The notes under the pieces: model-generated
The model's database searches: none
What the model was told of the DNA's origin: nothing
What the model saw: only the letters and a program-made list of their open reading frames with translations
Shown: positions 39,031-50,044 of the stretch, in pieces
Position numbering within the stretch: position 1 is the first letter of the stretch
How the letters are laid out: each line of letters starts with the position of its first letter
Position numbers and translations under genes: made by a program
Origin: Ailurus styani
Taxonomy: Eukaryota; Chordata; Mammalia; Carnivora; Ailuridae
Direction of reading: 5' to 3'
DNA: 64,000 nt
Assembly (NCBI GenBank): GCA_002007465.1
Contig: LNAC01001208.1
Location: 227,055 to 291,054, forward strand

Positions 39031-40164
39031 AAATAGATTAAGAAAAAATAAAATTAAAAAAATTTAACTTTGAAAGACTAAAGAATCATTGGGAAAAGCC
39101 ATGAAATCTCTGTGCTGTATTCCCATAGCTCTGGAGTTCCACAGTTCTCATTGATCAGTGAACTTGGTCTTGGCTTGATGTTCTTGTTGATATTTTGGGG
39201 GAGGGGCCTTTTGCAGTGATTCTCAAATGTCTTTGTCCGAGGTGGAATTGCACCACCCTTGCCAGGGGCCAGGCTAAATAATCTGCTTAGGTTCGCTCTC
39301 GGGAGCTTTTGTTCCCTGAATGCTTTCCTTATCCATTTGCAGGATGGGAATAAAGATGGCAGCCTCTGAATCTCTGACCCAGTCAAGGTGAGAGCTCGGG
39401 GCCCCATTCCTCAGTGTGCCCTCAGAGAAAACCAGTCAGTTCCTCCTATCTCCCTGGTCTCTGGCTGCACTCTGAGCTCACCCGGCCTGTGATTGAGCAT
39501 TTCTGTCTCTGTTGCATGGCCCCGTTTGGAATCTCCAAACCCAGCACATCCCTGAAGCACACTCCCATGATGCTCCTCCTAGAGGAAGAATGTAAGTCTC
39601 CCCAGATCTGCCACTTCTGGGGTCCCTATGTGAAGAGCAGTGGACTGACTGTGCCTTGGATCATGGTTTAAGACAACCCCCAGCTGAGATCCCACTGCTT
39701 GGCTCCGTCTCTGCAGCCGGCTTCCCCACTTCGATACCTGGGAGCTCTGCTGCATTCAGGCACCCCAGTCTTTCTGTGACCCCGTGGGTCCTGAGACCAC
39801 ACTGTTCGCATGAGGGGTCCACCCCCCGCTTAGCCTCTGGAGCGATGTCCCTCAGTGGAGCTGACTTCTAAAAGTTCCAATTTTGTGCTCCGCTGCTCTA
39901 CTGCTTGCCAGGAGCTGGCCCCTCCCCCCACAGTCTCTCTTCTCATATATCACCTTGGATTCACTTCTCCGCACATCCTGCCTTCCAGAAAGTGGTCAAT
40001 TTTCTGTTTCTAGAATTGTTGCTCTTCTTTTCTTCGATCTTCGTTGAGTTTGTAGGTGTTCAGAATGGTTTGACAACTATCTAGCTGAACTCTTGGGACC
40101 TGATGACATTTTGGTCTCCTAGTCCTCTGCCATCTTGCTCCTCCTCTCCCTTCTGAACCCATTT

Positions 40165-40268
40165 AATGCTAACTGCATCACAAAGGTCCTGTGTCTTATA
40201 CAGTCACATTGTGGGTAGGTCTTCAAGTTATGAATTTTTTGGGAAACACAATTCAGTCCATAGCACAT
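40165..40268 (-). mobile_element. MLT1-type LTR, antisense, second part
   Basis: 'AAGTTATGAATTTTTTGGGAAACACAATTCAGTCCATAGCACA' completes the LTR interrupted at 32196; the 5' start (TGT on the minus strand) is near 40268. Confidence 0.72.
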
Positions 40269-40274
40269 GTATAT

Positions 40275-40675
40275 ATGCCTGTGTAAACAAAACCCAAATC
40301 AAGATTCAGAACCCTTCTTGCTACACAGAAGTTTCCCTAGTTCCTCTTCTGGTCAGTCACCTTCACAAGTAACCAGTATTCTGACCTCTATCTCCACCAG
40401 AATGGAATCACACCATATATGAACTTTTGTACGTGGCTTCTTTCCCTCAACCTTATGTCTATGAGATGCATCCATATCGTCGTGTGTGCTCACAGTTGAT
40501 TCATTTTTTTTTGCTGTCTAGTATTTTGTTATATGATGATACCCCAAGGTATCCATTTTTCTCTTGATAAAGCTGATTTGAATGTTCTCATGTATGTCTT
40601 CTGTTGAGCACAGACACACTTTCTTTTGGGTACATACAAACAGTGGAATCACTGGGCCATAGAGTTAAGAATTGA
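40275..40675 (-). mobile_element. Old L1M 3' region, antisense
   Basis: 'CCAGAATGGAATCACACCATATATGAAC', 'TGTCTATGAGATGCATCCATATCG', 'GATGATACCCCAAGGTATCC' and 'CTTTTGGGTACATACAAACAGTGGAATCACTGGGCC' are reverse-complement old L1M 3' landmarks. Confidence 0.7.
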
Positions 40676-40689
40676 TTTTAATTTAGTTC

Positions 40690-40960
40690 ACTTAAGCATG
40701 TGTGAGTTGGTACAAGTGACTTTTAGCTATAAATAAAACACAAGTGTCCCAGTTTCAATCAATTGCAAGTATAAATGGAAGTTCATTACCATCAAGGAGA
40801 CATGATCCTTGTAGACAGTCTGGCCTTGAACCTTTGCTCTGCCACTTAACTCAGGTTACTTAAGACCTCTGTGCCTTAGTTTCCTCATCTGTAAAAGGTT
40901 GATAATGATAACAGTAGCTACTTACCAATAGCAGTGTGTCTATTCGACACTCAGAGAAGA
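40690..40960 (+). mobile_element. MIR SINE remnant, sense (core 40815-40945)
   Basis: 'CCTTTGCTCTGCCACTTAACTC', 'GTTACTTAAGACCTCTGTGCC', 'TTAGTTTCCTCATCTGTAAAAGG' and 'GATAATAACAGTAGCTACTTACC' follow the MIR core closely. Confidence 0.82.
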
Positions 40961-41657
40961 TTGTTTTAACACTCCCTCTTTTAGATGACAAAATAGGTCC
41001 CAGTATCAGCCATGTCATAATCAATAATAATAATCCATCCCTTAATTTGTTTTTCAGTTTTTAAAATAACAATTAAAAAATTAAAATTCAGTTTTAAAGA
41101 TGTTATTCAAAATTAATGAAATATTTCATGGATGAACTAACATTTGCAGTCACCAAACAGAACTACTGTGTCTTAAATGCTGCACCCAGTTTCACTATTT
41201 TAAGTTTTAATTACAAATAAAAACCCCATCTGGTCACATAGAATTAAAATGACTCATGGTCTGTCTCTTCACAATCCCTGTGCTATCCTTTCATTAGAAA
41301 CTCCTGGCTACATGCAGACACATACAGGTCCTCAGTAGTCAAAGACAGAAACTGAGCACCAAACCCCAAGAATTCCCAACAGTTATGAACTTAACTCTCA
41401 AAGTGAATGCACGTGGCTGAGTCTGCACATGTCAGAAGCCAGCTCTAACACTGGGAATTTTCCAAATTACTTTCTTATGGAAAATAATGTTTATTAAAAG
41501 CCAAGTAATGAAAATGTGCTAATTTGAAGGTTATATGTACAATATTAAAACTCAGTGGCAATTATTTTGGACAAAGACCAATATTTGGGGAGGAGTATTT
41601 TATTGCAGAAGCTATTCAGAATGGCTAGTTCATGGTAATCATTAAAAAGGAGATGAA
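40961..41657. other. No recognised gene
   Basis: AT-rich. Nothing assignable. Confidence 0.45.
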
Positions 41658-41849
41658 GGGGTACCTGGGTGGCTCAGTCAGTTAAGCAACCAACTCTTGA
41701 TTTCAGCTCAGGTCATGATTTCAGGGTCCTGAGATCAGGTCCCTAGTTGGGCTCTATGTTCAGTGGGGAATCTGCTGGAGATTCTCCCTCTCCCTCTCTC
41801 TCTGCTCCCCCCGACACACTGTCTCTCTCTATATATCTCTCAAAGAAAG
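41658..41849 (+). mobile_element. Older CAN SINE, sense
   Basis: 'GGGGTACCTGGGTGGCTCAGTC', 'TTGATTTCAGCTCAGGTCATGATTTC', 'GTCCTGAGATCAGGTCCC', then a CT-rich segment 'TCTCCCTCTCCCTCTCTC'. The tail has become a purine-rich tract and not AAATAAA. The body type matches the copy at 18.2 kb. Confidence 0.9.
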
Positions 41850-41888
41850 AGGAGGAGGAGGGGGAGAAGGAGAAGGAGAAGGAGAAAA
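41850..41888. repeat. (GGAGAA)n purine-rich tract
   Basis: Pure G/A run at the 3' end of the SINE. Confidence 0.9.
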
Positions 41889-42014
41889 TGATGAACTTCT
41901 GGTTGGTGTTCTTTGTGCTCTAACATTCTCTTCTGACAATGCATCTGCTTAATTTTGTGCACCTGGGGAAGAGTACTCCACCTCTGTGTTCCCGGGACTC
42001 TACTTTCTCCCAGG
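41889..42014. other. Unassigned spacer
   Basis: Nothing assignable between the SINE and the L2 fragment. Confidence 0.4.
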
Positions 42015-42746
42015 ACCACTGTGAGTCATTCAACAAATATTTACTGAGCACTGCAATATGTAAGGTACCACTCCTGACATTGAGGCCAGAGAAGTGGACG
42101 AATAAGGGCTCTTGACCTCAAGGGATTTATGTTCTGGGAGTAAAAAGAAGATAGTAAAAAGTAAAATAGTAATTATGCCATATATCAGGAATGATAATAT
42201 GGTAAACACTAATAAAATGGGTTAAGGAGGACAGAGAGAGATGGGTGGTTGTCTAGTTTTTGGTGGATGATCAGGGAGGGCCTCTCTGAAGAAGTAATTT
42301 GTGGGCCACATGGACTTCCAGGTAGACAGAGGCCTAGGCTGAGGGCCTAAGAAGTGCCAAGCCATAGGGGGGAGCATTTTAGGGACAGCAAGGAGGTCCA
42401 TGTGGCCAGACTAGGGTCAGAGGAGAGAGAAGTGGTATATAAAGTCATGGAAGCAAGGCTGGGCCAGAGGCAAGTCCTTGCTGGCACAGTGGGGACGTTG
42501 AATGCTACTCCGAGGGAGGTGGGAACTCATGGGTGAGATGGGAGCAGAGGTAGGGCATACTCTGAAATGTTACAGCATAATCACTCTGGCTGCTGTGCTG
42601 AAGACAGATGCATGGCTAGATAAGGGGTGAGGTCAAGGGCAGAAACAGATGTCTCTCAACAACAGCCCAAGAATGACCAAGGGAGATAAAGGTGGCTTGG
42701 ACCAGGTACTAAGTATGGGGGTGGAAGAAATGGATTTGCTGCTGCT

Positions 42747-42799
<53 letters not shown>

Positions 42800-43290
42800 T
42801 CATCTATGTGAGTTTTGGTCTTGCTTCTGTAAGGATGAGGGCACCATTGACAGATCTGGGGAATACCAGAATAATAGGGAGGAGCGGGTATAGAAAAAAA
42901 TCACAAGGCCTGCTGGACATGCTTGGCTTGAAGTGTCTATTAGCTATCGCGGCAGGACATGCTCTGGGCTGGAAATAAGATCCTAGCTATGGTCAGTTTA
43001 TACACTGTGTGTAAAGCCCTGGGACAAGCAGAGGACATGTCTTAAGTAATGAGAAGGAAGGACCCCAATGTTTAGAGAATTAGAGAGGGGAGGAGAAGCC
43101 AATCAAGGCAACTTAGAAGGAGCAGCCAAGAGAGGGTACCATCCCAGAAGCTTCATGCGGAGGAAGGAGCAGTCCTGTGTCAGGTGCTAATGGAGCAGAA
43201 GGAAGGAGGTGAGAACTGACCACAGGGTCCCTGAGGACTGAACGAGGTGGTGCACTTGGGAAAGGGCCCAGACCACTTGAGCACTCAGTG
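42015..43290 (-). mobile_element. L2 LINE 3' half, antisense (~1.28 kb)
   Basis: Starts at the L2 3' end complement ('CATTCAACAAATATTTACTGAGC'), then 'GATCAGGGAGGGCCTCTCTGAAG', 'ACAGCAAGGAGGTCCATGTGGCC', 'AATCACTCTGGCTGCTGTGC' and 'GGTGGCTTGGACCAGG', ending with 'GAAGGAGCAGCCAAGAGAGG' and 'AGGAAGGAGCAGTCC'. This is the old L2 ORF2 C-terminal region and 3'UTR. No frame survives. A (TG)n run sits inside. Confidence 0.75.
42748..42798. repeat. (TG)n microsatellite, ~25 units
   Basis: The longest uninterrupted dinucleotide run in the window. It produces the CVCVCV run in the overlapping frame. Confidence 0.97.
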
Positions 43291-43345
43291 ATCATAGCCA
43301 TCCCCAGTATGGCCTAATAACTTTATGGTTCTTAACATTGTAACA

Positions 43346-43391
43346 ACTATAATAATAATAATAATATAATTATAATAATAATTATAATAAT
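43346..43391. repeat. (TAA)n/(ATA)n microsatellite
   Basis: TATAATAATAATAATAATATAATTATAATAATAATTATAATAATG, interrupted. Confidence 0.93.
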
Positions 43392-44419
43392 GTTTCTCTT
43401 ATTTATAATTCTTGGGATGTCAGAAGGATGCTGGCTATTAGTTGGATGTTTAAAGCCTTTCTACCATTTGAACAGGAGAGAAGAATTTGGATACCTTCTT
43501 TATCATGATTATTTCTATTGGCTTTCATGCACTGTCAGGGGCCCACTGCCTCTGAGTACAGCAGCTGGGGTTCTGTGTTGCTGGTATGCTGTTTAGCTCT
43601 TCTGTGTCCTCTGTGTAAGTACACTGTATGAGCATATTTCTGTGCTCTTTATGGTTTTATATTGAATGTGCTGATGATGCCTCTACCTTGATAAACTGCA
43701 AAGTGCACATGTCTCTCCTCTTATACTTAGCTGCCTCTTCTCAGCACTGATTTTTCCTGCCAGATGAGTATGTTCATTTATTTGAGGACATATATGTAGC
43801 CCTGACCAAAAAAAAAAATGCCCAGGTGTCAAGGGTGTATATTACACAAATACTCCAGGGGCAACGTTCTTAGTGAGTCTAGGCCCCTTGTTTGGGTCCA
43901 TGAAGAGTTGCACCTGATGCCTCACACCTGGACTCTGCATCCCCCAGGTACAGAGAATGGTGGACATCAGGCTGGTCACTTAACTTCCATCAGGTGGGGG
44001 CAGCAGGTGGCATCTTTGTGTTAGGGTATAGTCAAACTTCGCTGGTCTTCCCTCTTCTTGTGAATGCTACATGTTACCCTGTTTGGCTCTGTCTGTTCCC
44101 TCAACTAGACTTCTGGCACTGCTATGCTCAATAGTATCTTCACTAGTGCATCTTTAGGACAAAGAAGACAGATGATCCCATATCTTCTTGAGTCCTGGGG
44201 ACAACCTGGACTCTTGTACACAGCCTTTGGAAACAAACATTAGGCTTCATGGCTAAGTATAAATTGGCTGCAATAACACTTTGTTATTTGAGATCACTGG
44301 AAACACTGCCTAGTTGGAGCCCATGTTGTAACAAGAAGAAGCTTTAGGTCATTTATCTGCCCACATGTGCTTCTGCACCTGAAATGGACTGCAGAGATCC
44401 CTGGACCGCTCAGTGATTG
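43392..44419. other. No recognised gene or repeat (1 kb)
   Basis: Nothing assignable. Confidence 0.45.
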
Positions 44420-45264
44420 TGCCTCTACATCCAGATGCCTGCTTTGTATGCCCACTTGCATGTTGAATAATCATCTCAAAGTGAACATGTCCAAAACCAA
44501 CCTCCTGGTCTCCCCTACTCCCAAAGTTCTCCTCCTGTGGCCTTCCCTGTCTCAGTAAATAGCAACTGCATCCCTCCATTGGCTCATGCCTGAACCTTGG
44601 AGTCAGTATTGACTCCTTTTTCATTGTTCTCACAGACCACAGAAGAAATCCAGAATCCAGTCCTGTCTCAAGATGCTTGAGCTACCTTTCTCGCTCACCT
44701 GGAAGTTCCAGTATCTTCATAACTAATCTCACAGCTTCTACCCTTGCTTTTGTCCACCAGTGCCCCTGCCCCACCATTGTCTATTCCCTGCCCAGCAGCC
44801 AGGATGATCTATTTTAAATATGACAGATCATGCCCATTTCCTGTGTAAAACCCTCTTATTGCCCTCATCTCACTCAGAAAATCTCCAAGGTCCTCACTGT
44901 GGCCTCAAGGCCCTGTGTGATCTGGCTCTATTACTCCACAGCTTCATCTTCTGGTCTTCTCCCCCCCTCACACACACACAAACTCCATCCTGGTCACCCT
45001 GAGCTTCTCGCTGTTCCAGAAGCATGTCAGGCACAGCTGACCTCAGGACATTTGCTCCTGCTGTTCCTTGTTTCTGGAGCACGCTTCTTCAGTATTCACA
45101 TGGCTCACTCTCTCTCTCACTGGCACCTTCTCAGTAGGGACTTGTCTTATACTGATGTCCAATTCAGCCCCTGGCCCCATCCTCCCTATCACCTACACTC
45201 CTTCCACCCTCGAGGCTTTATTTTTTTTCTATAAGACATATTCATCTGACATGCTGCAGCACAG
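44420..45264 (+). mobile_element. L2 LINE ORF2 C-terminal region, sense (part 1)
   Basis: 'ATCATCTCAAAGTGAACATGTCC', 'GTCTCAGTAAATAGCAACTGC', 'CCTTGGAGTCAGTATTGACTCC', 'CAGCCAGGATGATCTATTTTAAA', 'CATCTCACTCAGAAAATCTCC', 'CAAGGCCCTGTGTGATCTGGC' and 'ACATTTGCTCCTGCTGTTCC' follow the order of the L2 ORF2 end. It is the reverse-strand counterpart of the L2 at 42.0-43.3 kb. Frames are broken. Confidence 0.82.
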
Positions 45265-45465
45265 AGCAAAATGGTTAACAGCATGAACCCTAGAGATAGA
45301 CCAGGTATCTGCACAGCTTGGTTTCATTATAGAGTAGCTGGCCAACCTTGGGAAGATTGGTTATCCTGTGCCTCAGTTTCCTCATCTGTAAAACGGAGAT
45401 ACTTGTAGCAAGTTAATATGTGTGTAGTGTTATATAAGTGCTGGCTTTTCTTATTATAATTATTA
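45265..45465 (+). mobile_element. MIR SINE inserted in L2, sense
   Basis: 'GGTTAACAGCATGAACCC', 'GTAGCTGGCCAACCTTGGGAAG', 'CTGTGCCTCAGTTTCCTCATCTGTAAAACGG' and 'GTTATATAAGTGCTGGC' give a near-complete MIR with core. It splits the L2 between the ORF2 end and 3'UTR. Confidence 0.85.
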
Positions 45466-45622
45466 ATTATTTGTATTGTCTATCTCTACTCATGAGAGTG
45501 TAAAATATCATGAGGGCAGGAAGTTTTGCCTCTTGTTCACAGTTATATTCTTCATGACTAAAATAATGTCTCACATATAGTAGGTGTCCAGTTGATATGT
45601 ATGGAATAAATGAATGAATGAT
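45466..45622 (+). mobile_element. L2 LINE 3'UTR, sense (part 2)
   Basis: 'ATGAGGGCAGGAAGTTTTGCC', 'CTCACATATAGTAGGTGTCC' and 'GGAATAAATGAATGAATGA' are the L2 3'UTR and its TGAATGAA tail. Confidence 0.82.
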
Positions 45623-46072
45623 AAAATATATAAAGCAAGCAGTTCATTATCTGTTGCTTGGCAAATAAAAATCTATTTTTATGATGTGTTTTTCATAGTT
45701 TAAAAAACTCTGAGTATAATAGAGTAGGACATCCTAATTGAAATTCAAAACAGTTCAGAATAAACAATAAAAATAGTGAAAATTCTTTTCATATCATCCT
45801 CAGCCTTTCCCCAAAGGTCCATCCAGTGAAGTTTGCTTTATATCATTTTTGAGACTTTTTGGCCACACACACACACACACACACACACGTGTATATATGT
45901 ATTGCACATAAATATGTAGTCTTATTTTATTTCAGGCTTTAAAAAAGTGGCAAACTGCAGGAATGTGTAGTCTTTGTGTAGTCAAATACATTAGTCATTT
46001 CCTTCATGACATTGAGGGTGTTGTGTCTTGCATAAGATCTTTATAGCCTCATATTCTTATGTTCTAAGTTTT
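45623..46072. other. Unassigned, with a (CA)n run at 45864-45888
   Basis: AT-rich. About 12 CA units followed by GTGTATATATGTATTG. No family assigned. Confidence 0.5.
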
Positions 46073-46263
46073 CTTTTAAGATTTTATTTATTTATTTGAG
46101 AGAGAGAGAGAATGAGAGAGAGCATGAGAGAGGAGAAGTTCAGAGGGAGAAGCAAACTCCCTGTGGAGCTGGGAGCCCAATGCAGCACTTGATCCCAGGA
46201 CTCCGGGATCATGGCCTGAGCTGACGGCAGTCGCTTAAGCAACTGAGCCACCCAGGCGACCCT
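46073..46263 (-). mobile_element. CAN SINE, antisense
   Basis: 'AAGATTTTATTTATTTATTTGAGAGAGAGAG', 'GAGGGAGAAGCAAACTCCC', 'TTGATCCCAGGACTCCGGG', 'GATCATGGCCTGAGCTGACGG' and 'AACTGAGCCACCCAGGC'. This is the body type without the AAGTAGGCAGAG block. Confidence 0.93.
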
Positions 46264-47255
46264 GTTTTAAGATTTTTTTTCCCCTTCAGATCTTTTATAA
46301 TTTTCCTCTTTATCCCTAAAGTTTAGAAATTTACCAATAGAGGCCTATCTGTGATTTTTAAATTATCATGCTTAGTAGGTTTTTTTCAATCTCAAGATGC
46401 ATGCCTTTCTTCAGTATAGATAAACACACTATTCACATTCTTCGATTCTCTCTTCCTTTCCATTTTCTCTGATGCTTCCTTCTGGAATATCAGACCAATG
46501 TAACATCTCCTGCATGTATCCTATGATGTTTCTCTTGTATTTTCCATCTGGTTGCATCTTTTAGCTCTTTGTTTTGGCTACAGAGACTCTGATAAAGAAA
46601 GGAAGACTGTAAATAAAAACATTTCCTCATCTGCAGCATGGCTTATCTGCTCACATATAATGTCTTCTGTGTGATGAGTGTTATTCAAGAAAGCAGTCAT
46701 CTCTCTCTCCCAGGAAGACTTTATGTCAGCTGGGTCCTCTTAGCCCTTGAAACTTCCATAAGATGGCCTTGAACTCCCAATCCATGGCCTGTTGAGTTCC
46801 AAGATGTCTGTGAGTTCCAGGGTGTACTCACGTTCTGATGGCCTCCTTGGTCTGGGGTCATTCCTTTGTTGCCTGAAATATTGTTTATCCATGTACACGT
46901 CCAGCCAAGAAATTCAGTCCTTGCTTCCAAAAAAAAAAAAAGTTATCTTCACATGAATTTGTAAGATGTTACTAAAGGACTGGGGGAGATTGCCTGATGG
47001 ATGACACAGCAAACAATGCAACACTTCACACCCTAATCTCTTTTCTTGAGAGCCCATTCCAGACACTTAGACATCTAGGGCTCCTTGGTGACCCGCCCTC
47101 CCTGCAGCCTCACTGACTCCTCACCCCTCCTTCTCTACAGATTTTCCCGCTCTGTAGGCAGGACCACTCAGCCGCCTTCGCCTTCAGCTCTGGCTCCTAA
47201 ACAAGTGTAACCAAGTGCTTCCATATCCAGGGCAGACAAAGAGCTTCCCCTGATA
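46264..47255. other. No recognised gene (1 kb)
   Basis: A 13-A run lies near 46929-46941. Nothing else assignable. Confidence 0.45.
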
Positions 47256-47343
47256 AGATCTCTTCTCTCTCTTTTTTTTTAAATTTTATTTTTTCAGTGA
47301 TCCAAGATTCATTATTTATGCACCACACCCAGATCTCTTCTCT
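47256..47343 (-). mobile_element. 62-bp L1 3' tip with perfect 13-bp target-site duplication, antisense
   Basis: Body 47269-47330: T-rich tail then 'TCAGTGATCCAAGATTCATT' and 'ATTTATGCACCACACCC'. AGATCTCTTCTCT occurs at 47256-47268 and 47331-47343. Extreme 5' truncation leaves only the last ~45 templated bases plus tail. Confidence 0.95.
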
Positions 47344-48839
47344 TATCAGGCAGTTTGGGTTACAAGCCACAGTATTTTGCTCCATGACTGGAAGCAATAC
47401 TTAGTGATTCTAATGGAATGATTTTAGCATTTCAAAGATGGAAGAGACCTTAACACTTTCTAGCAATTGTAATGTAATTAATTACCCTTCTAAGTTCTAT
47501 GTTTGTTGCCTTATAACTTCCCACCAAGTACATTTTTCACCTATCAGAGAACCTGTCCATGCATAGCTGACATGCCTAGACAGTTTTCACAGTTTATATT
47601 TCACTGAAAATCTGGCTTTCTTTTGCTTCTAGTTTCTTTCTCAGATGAGTTACAATCAACAGTGTGTGGCAATCGATCAGTGATCAGTGATAGAGAATAA
47701 GTCTGTGGGAAATGACGAAGAAATGTTAAGGTTCTTTAGTTGACAGGAAAGCTGGTACATCTGTTAGGAATTCATCTACCGGTGATGGTAGATTTAAAAA
47801 GTAGAGGCCTGTCTGTCTCATGTAACAGGAAGTCTAGAGTTGGACAGCCCAGACCAGTTTAGCATTTTGAAGCATCATCATTGACCAAGTGTCCTTTATA
47901 TGCTATTCCTTCCTTATCTTGTGGCTTACTAGAGCCATAGCTGCAAAATGGCTGCAGCAGCTCCAGTGATCACGTGTTTATCCATCATTGGCTGGAAATT
48001 TTTGCATGACCCTCCTAGCAGTGAGAGAGCCTAGGAGATTCAGTTTTTAGCTTTCATAGGTTCCATCACAGAGACAAGAAAAGGAGAGGAGGAGATTGTA
48101 AATAGACTCTGGATGAGCTAAGCAACAGGGTGTGCCACATATTGTAATGGCTTCTAGGGATACATGAGGTAGCATGTGCTCTGTTGAGGAAGGAAGATTT
48201 GGTTTGGAGCATACTGGATTTGAGGGGCTGGCAAGGTTATCCCAAAAAGACTGGTGGTTGGATCTGCTCCAACTTGACTCCTTTAGTCATTCCTTAATAT
48301 TAAAAAAGTAGCTAGAAACCCTTGAATTGTGACTGCCTATCAATAAACAGTGACAGGACATAGCTGGGAAATAAAGGAAGAAGTCAAGATGCAAGTCAGG
48401 CTGACCAGCTTGTTTTATGTCTTTGGCCTTCATAACTGGTCAAGATTACATACATGACTCATGAACCAAAGTGGACCAGTGAGACTCATTGCTAGGACTT
48501 TGGTGGGAACTGTTGGGAAAAGGAAACTTATTTTCTACTTGGACCATTGATAGCTAGAGCTGCAGATGGCCACTTGGCTAATCCATGGCAAGATGGTGGT
48601 AAAATGGTAAAGATGGCCCTGCATCCACCACATGGCCAATGGACCAGTTCATGGGACAAGAAGGCAGATTTTCCCAGGCAGGAGTAGTCATGGTAAGACT
48701 GGGCTGTGAGTCTCTATGGTCTAGAAGCTTTCCTAAAGCAGCAACATCAAAATAACAAGAATGAATATGACTTACTTAGAAATTTTATAATCTCTTACTA
48801 ATGTTTGACCATTTTTACAGAAGGCAGACTCCATGCAAG
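47344..48839. other. No recognised gene (1.5 kb)
   Basis: 'GTGAGACTCATTGCTAGGACTTTGG...ACTGTTGGGAAAAGG' near 48480-48530 resembles a recurrent old mammalian repeat that I cannot name. The rest is unrecognised. Confidence 0.45.
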
Positions 48840-49290
48840 ATTTGGGGAAGTAATACACAATAGTATATATTGTGGCATTATTTTTAATAATAAAACTTGG
48901 CAAAGTGTGAATAACTAACAGCAGCATTCAAAATGTGAATATCGAATTCACATGTAAAATGGATGGATGAATTATGGCGTGTCTGTGCATAAGCATGTTA
49001 GGTAACCTTTAAAAATTATGTGTCAAACAATTTTTAGTGATAATGGAAAATGCTCATGATATAATGTTGATACAAAATTATATAAACAGTATAATTCTAA
49101 TGTTATTTTTTTCCTAAAAAAGCCTTAATTTGCAGATAAAAGAGATCGGAATTAAATACATCCACATATAATAATGTTTTTCTCTAGATGAGGAGACCAT
49201 GAATAATTTTAATTTTCTTCTTTATTCTCCCTATATTTTCCAATGAGTTTCTATTTTCATGATCATTATTATTTGTTTAAAGATATGGGA
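48840..49290 (+). mobile_element. Old L1M 3'UTR, sense
   Basis: 'TGTGGCATTATTTTTAATAATAAAACTTGGC', 'GATGGATGAATTATGGCGTGTC', 'GATAATGGAAAATGCTCATGATATAATG' and 'AAACAGTATAATTCTAATG' follow the old L1M 3' pattern. Confidence 0.62.
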
Positions 49291-49619
49291 GGGGAGCATA
49301 ACCTCTAGTCATTATTTCAAATTTATCCCGACAATTCAGCTGTTCTTCCCTAGTCACAGTACATCGGGCTTTCCACAGTGAGTCAGAGTTGAACCTATAC
49401 CCAGATTCGTCTTCATTGCTGGGCTACAGACTCCTCGACATCTTTCCTGACCCCATGCTGACCTGTCTGGTACACTCTTGAAATCTGAAATCTGAGCTGT
49501 AGTTGCTGAGTTGAATTGCAGTGTGCAGCCCAAGTCTGGTGTTAAGTAGGTATCAGGAAGAGAAATAAAGAGACAAGAAAGAAGCCAAGAAGCGATCCTA
49601 CAGAAAATGATCTTCAGGC
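49291..49619. other. No recognised gene
   Basis: The 145-codon reverse frame at 49354-49791 runs through here and through the MIR at 49.62-49.76 kb. It lacks a recognisable domain and is treated as chance. Confidence 0.45.
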
Positions 49620-49760
49620 AGGATGTGAGGGTATTTCGCTTTGTCTCTCTGTGCCTCACTTTAATCATCTGTGAAGTGGGAATAACAACAGTGCCGTCTT
49701 TATGGTGTTGATGTGAAGATTTCATGAGGGCAGGATTTGGGGAATGGCATGGGAGGTCAG
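49620..49760 (+). mobile_element. MIR SINE remnant, sense
   Basis: 'CTGTGCCTCACTTTAATCATCTGTGAAGTGGGAATAACAAC' and 'TTGATGTGAAGATTTCATGAG' follow the MIR core. Confidence 0.72.
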
Positions 49761-50044
49761 TGGTCCAAGGCACACAGTTGGGCCATGCCAAGAAGACGCT
49801 GGACTCAGACCCCCAGTTGGGATGTTTTCACCACTACCCCTCTAACCCCAGAAGCTTATCTTTAATGTAGAGAGGTAGGGGTATACTTCTTGTTTCCTAT
49901 TTCCAGCCACCTGAGGGTAAATTAGCCATGTATGCACACAGTCAGTACATGTTCTTGTGAATAAATATTTATTAATCACACGATTTATTCATGGCCTTAG
50001 GCTTCTGTTACCCTCACCCCAGTTCCCTGGCAGATTTTAGGGAA
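49761..50044. other. No recognised gene
   Basis: Nothing assignable. Confidence 0.4.

Larger units (their letters stand above)
38348..40148 (-). promoter_or_regulatory. 5'UTR (internal promoter region) of the large L1
   Basis: About 1.8 kb. The 5' terminus reads on the minus strand 'GGAGAGGAGGAGCAAGATGG', then 'CAGAGGACTAGGAGACC'. The CAAGATGGC core near +13 is the position of the YY1 site that sets the start of human L1 transcripts; here it is CAAGATGGCAG (40127-40137). The promoter-proximal part (about 39.1-40.1 kb) is GC-richer. The ORF1-proximal part (38.4-39.07 kb) is A-rich with TA/TG repeats and two tandem units. Promoter function is inferred from the family. Confidence 0.8.
32197..40164 (-). 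mobile_element. Nearly full-length L1, antisense, with 16-bp target-site duplication
   Basis: Spans 32213-40148 between exact copies of CCTTCTGAACCCATTT (32197-32212, 40149-40164), splitting an MLT1 LTR. Read on the minus strand it has a 5'UTR starting '...GAGCAAGATGGCAGAGG' (40148 to about 38350), ORF1 (about 38347-37434), ORF2 (about 37370-32487) and 3'UTR (32487-32213). Two L1 tips are nested at about 34151-34896 and 36995-37230. Multiple frameshifts and stops, and a changed reverse-transcriptase catalytic box, make it inactive. Length without nested pieces is roughly 6.9 kb. This is the only L1 in the window that keeps both ends. Confidence 0.93.

Noticed and set aside
42649..42978. 109-codon frame with a Cys-Val repeat
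   Set aside because: The repeat is translated (TG)n inside an antisense L2.
44830..45234. 134-codon forward frame in CT-rich sequence
   Set aside because: It lies wholly within a decayed sense L2 and does not follow the expected L2 ORF2 frame; the Pro/Ser/His richness follows from base composition.
49354..49791. 145-codon reverse frame as a gene
   Set aside because: It runs through a recognisable sense MIR (49620-49760) and has no protein-family signature.
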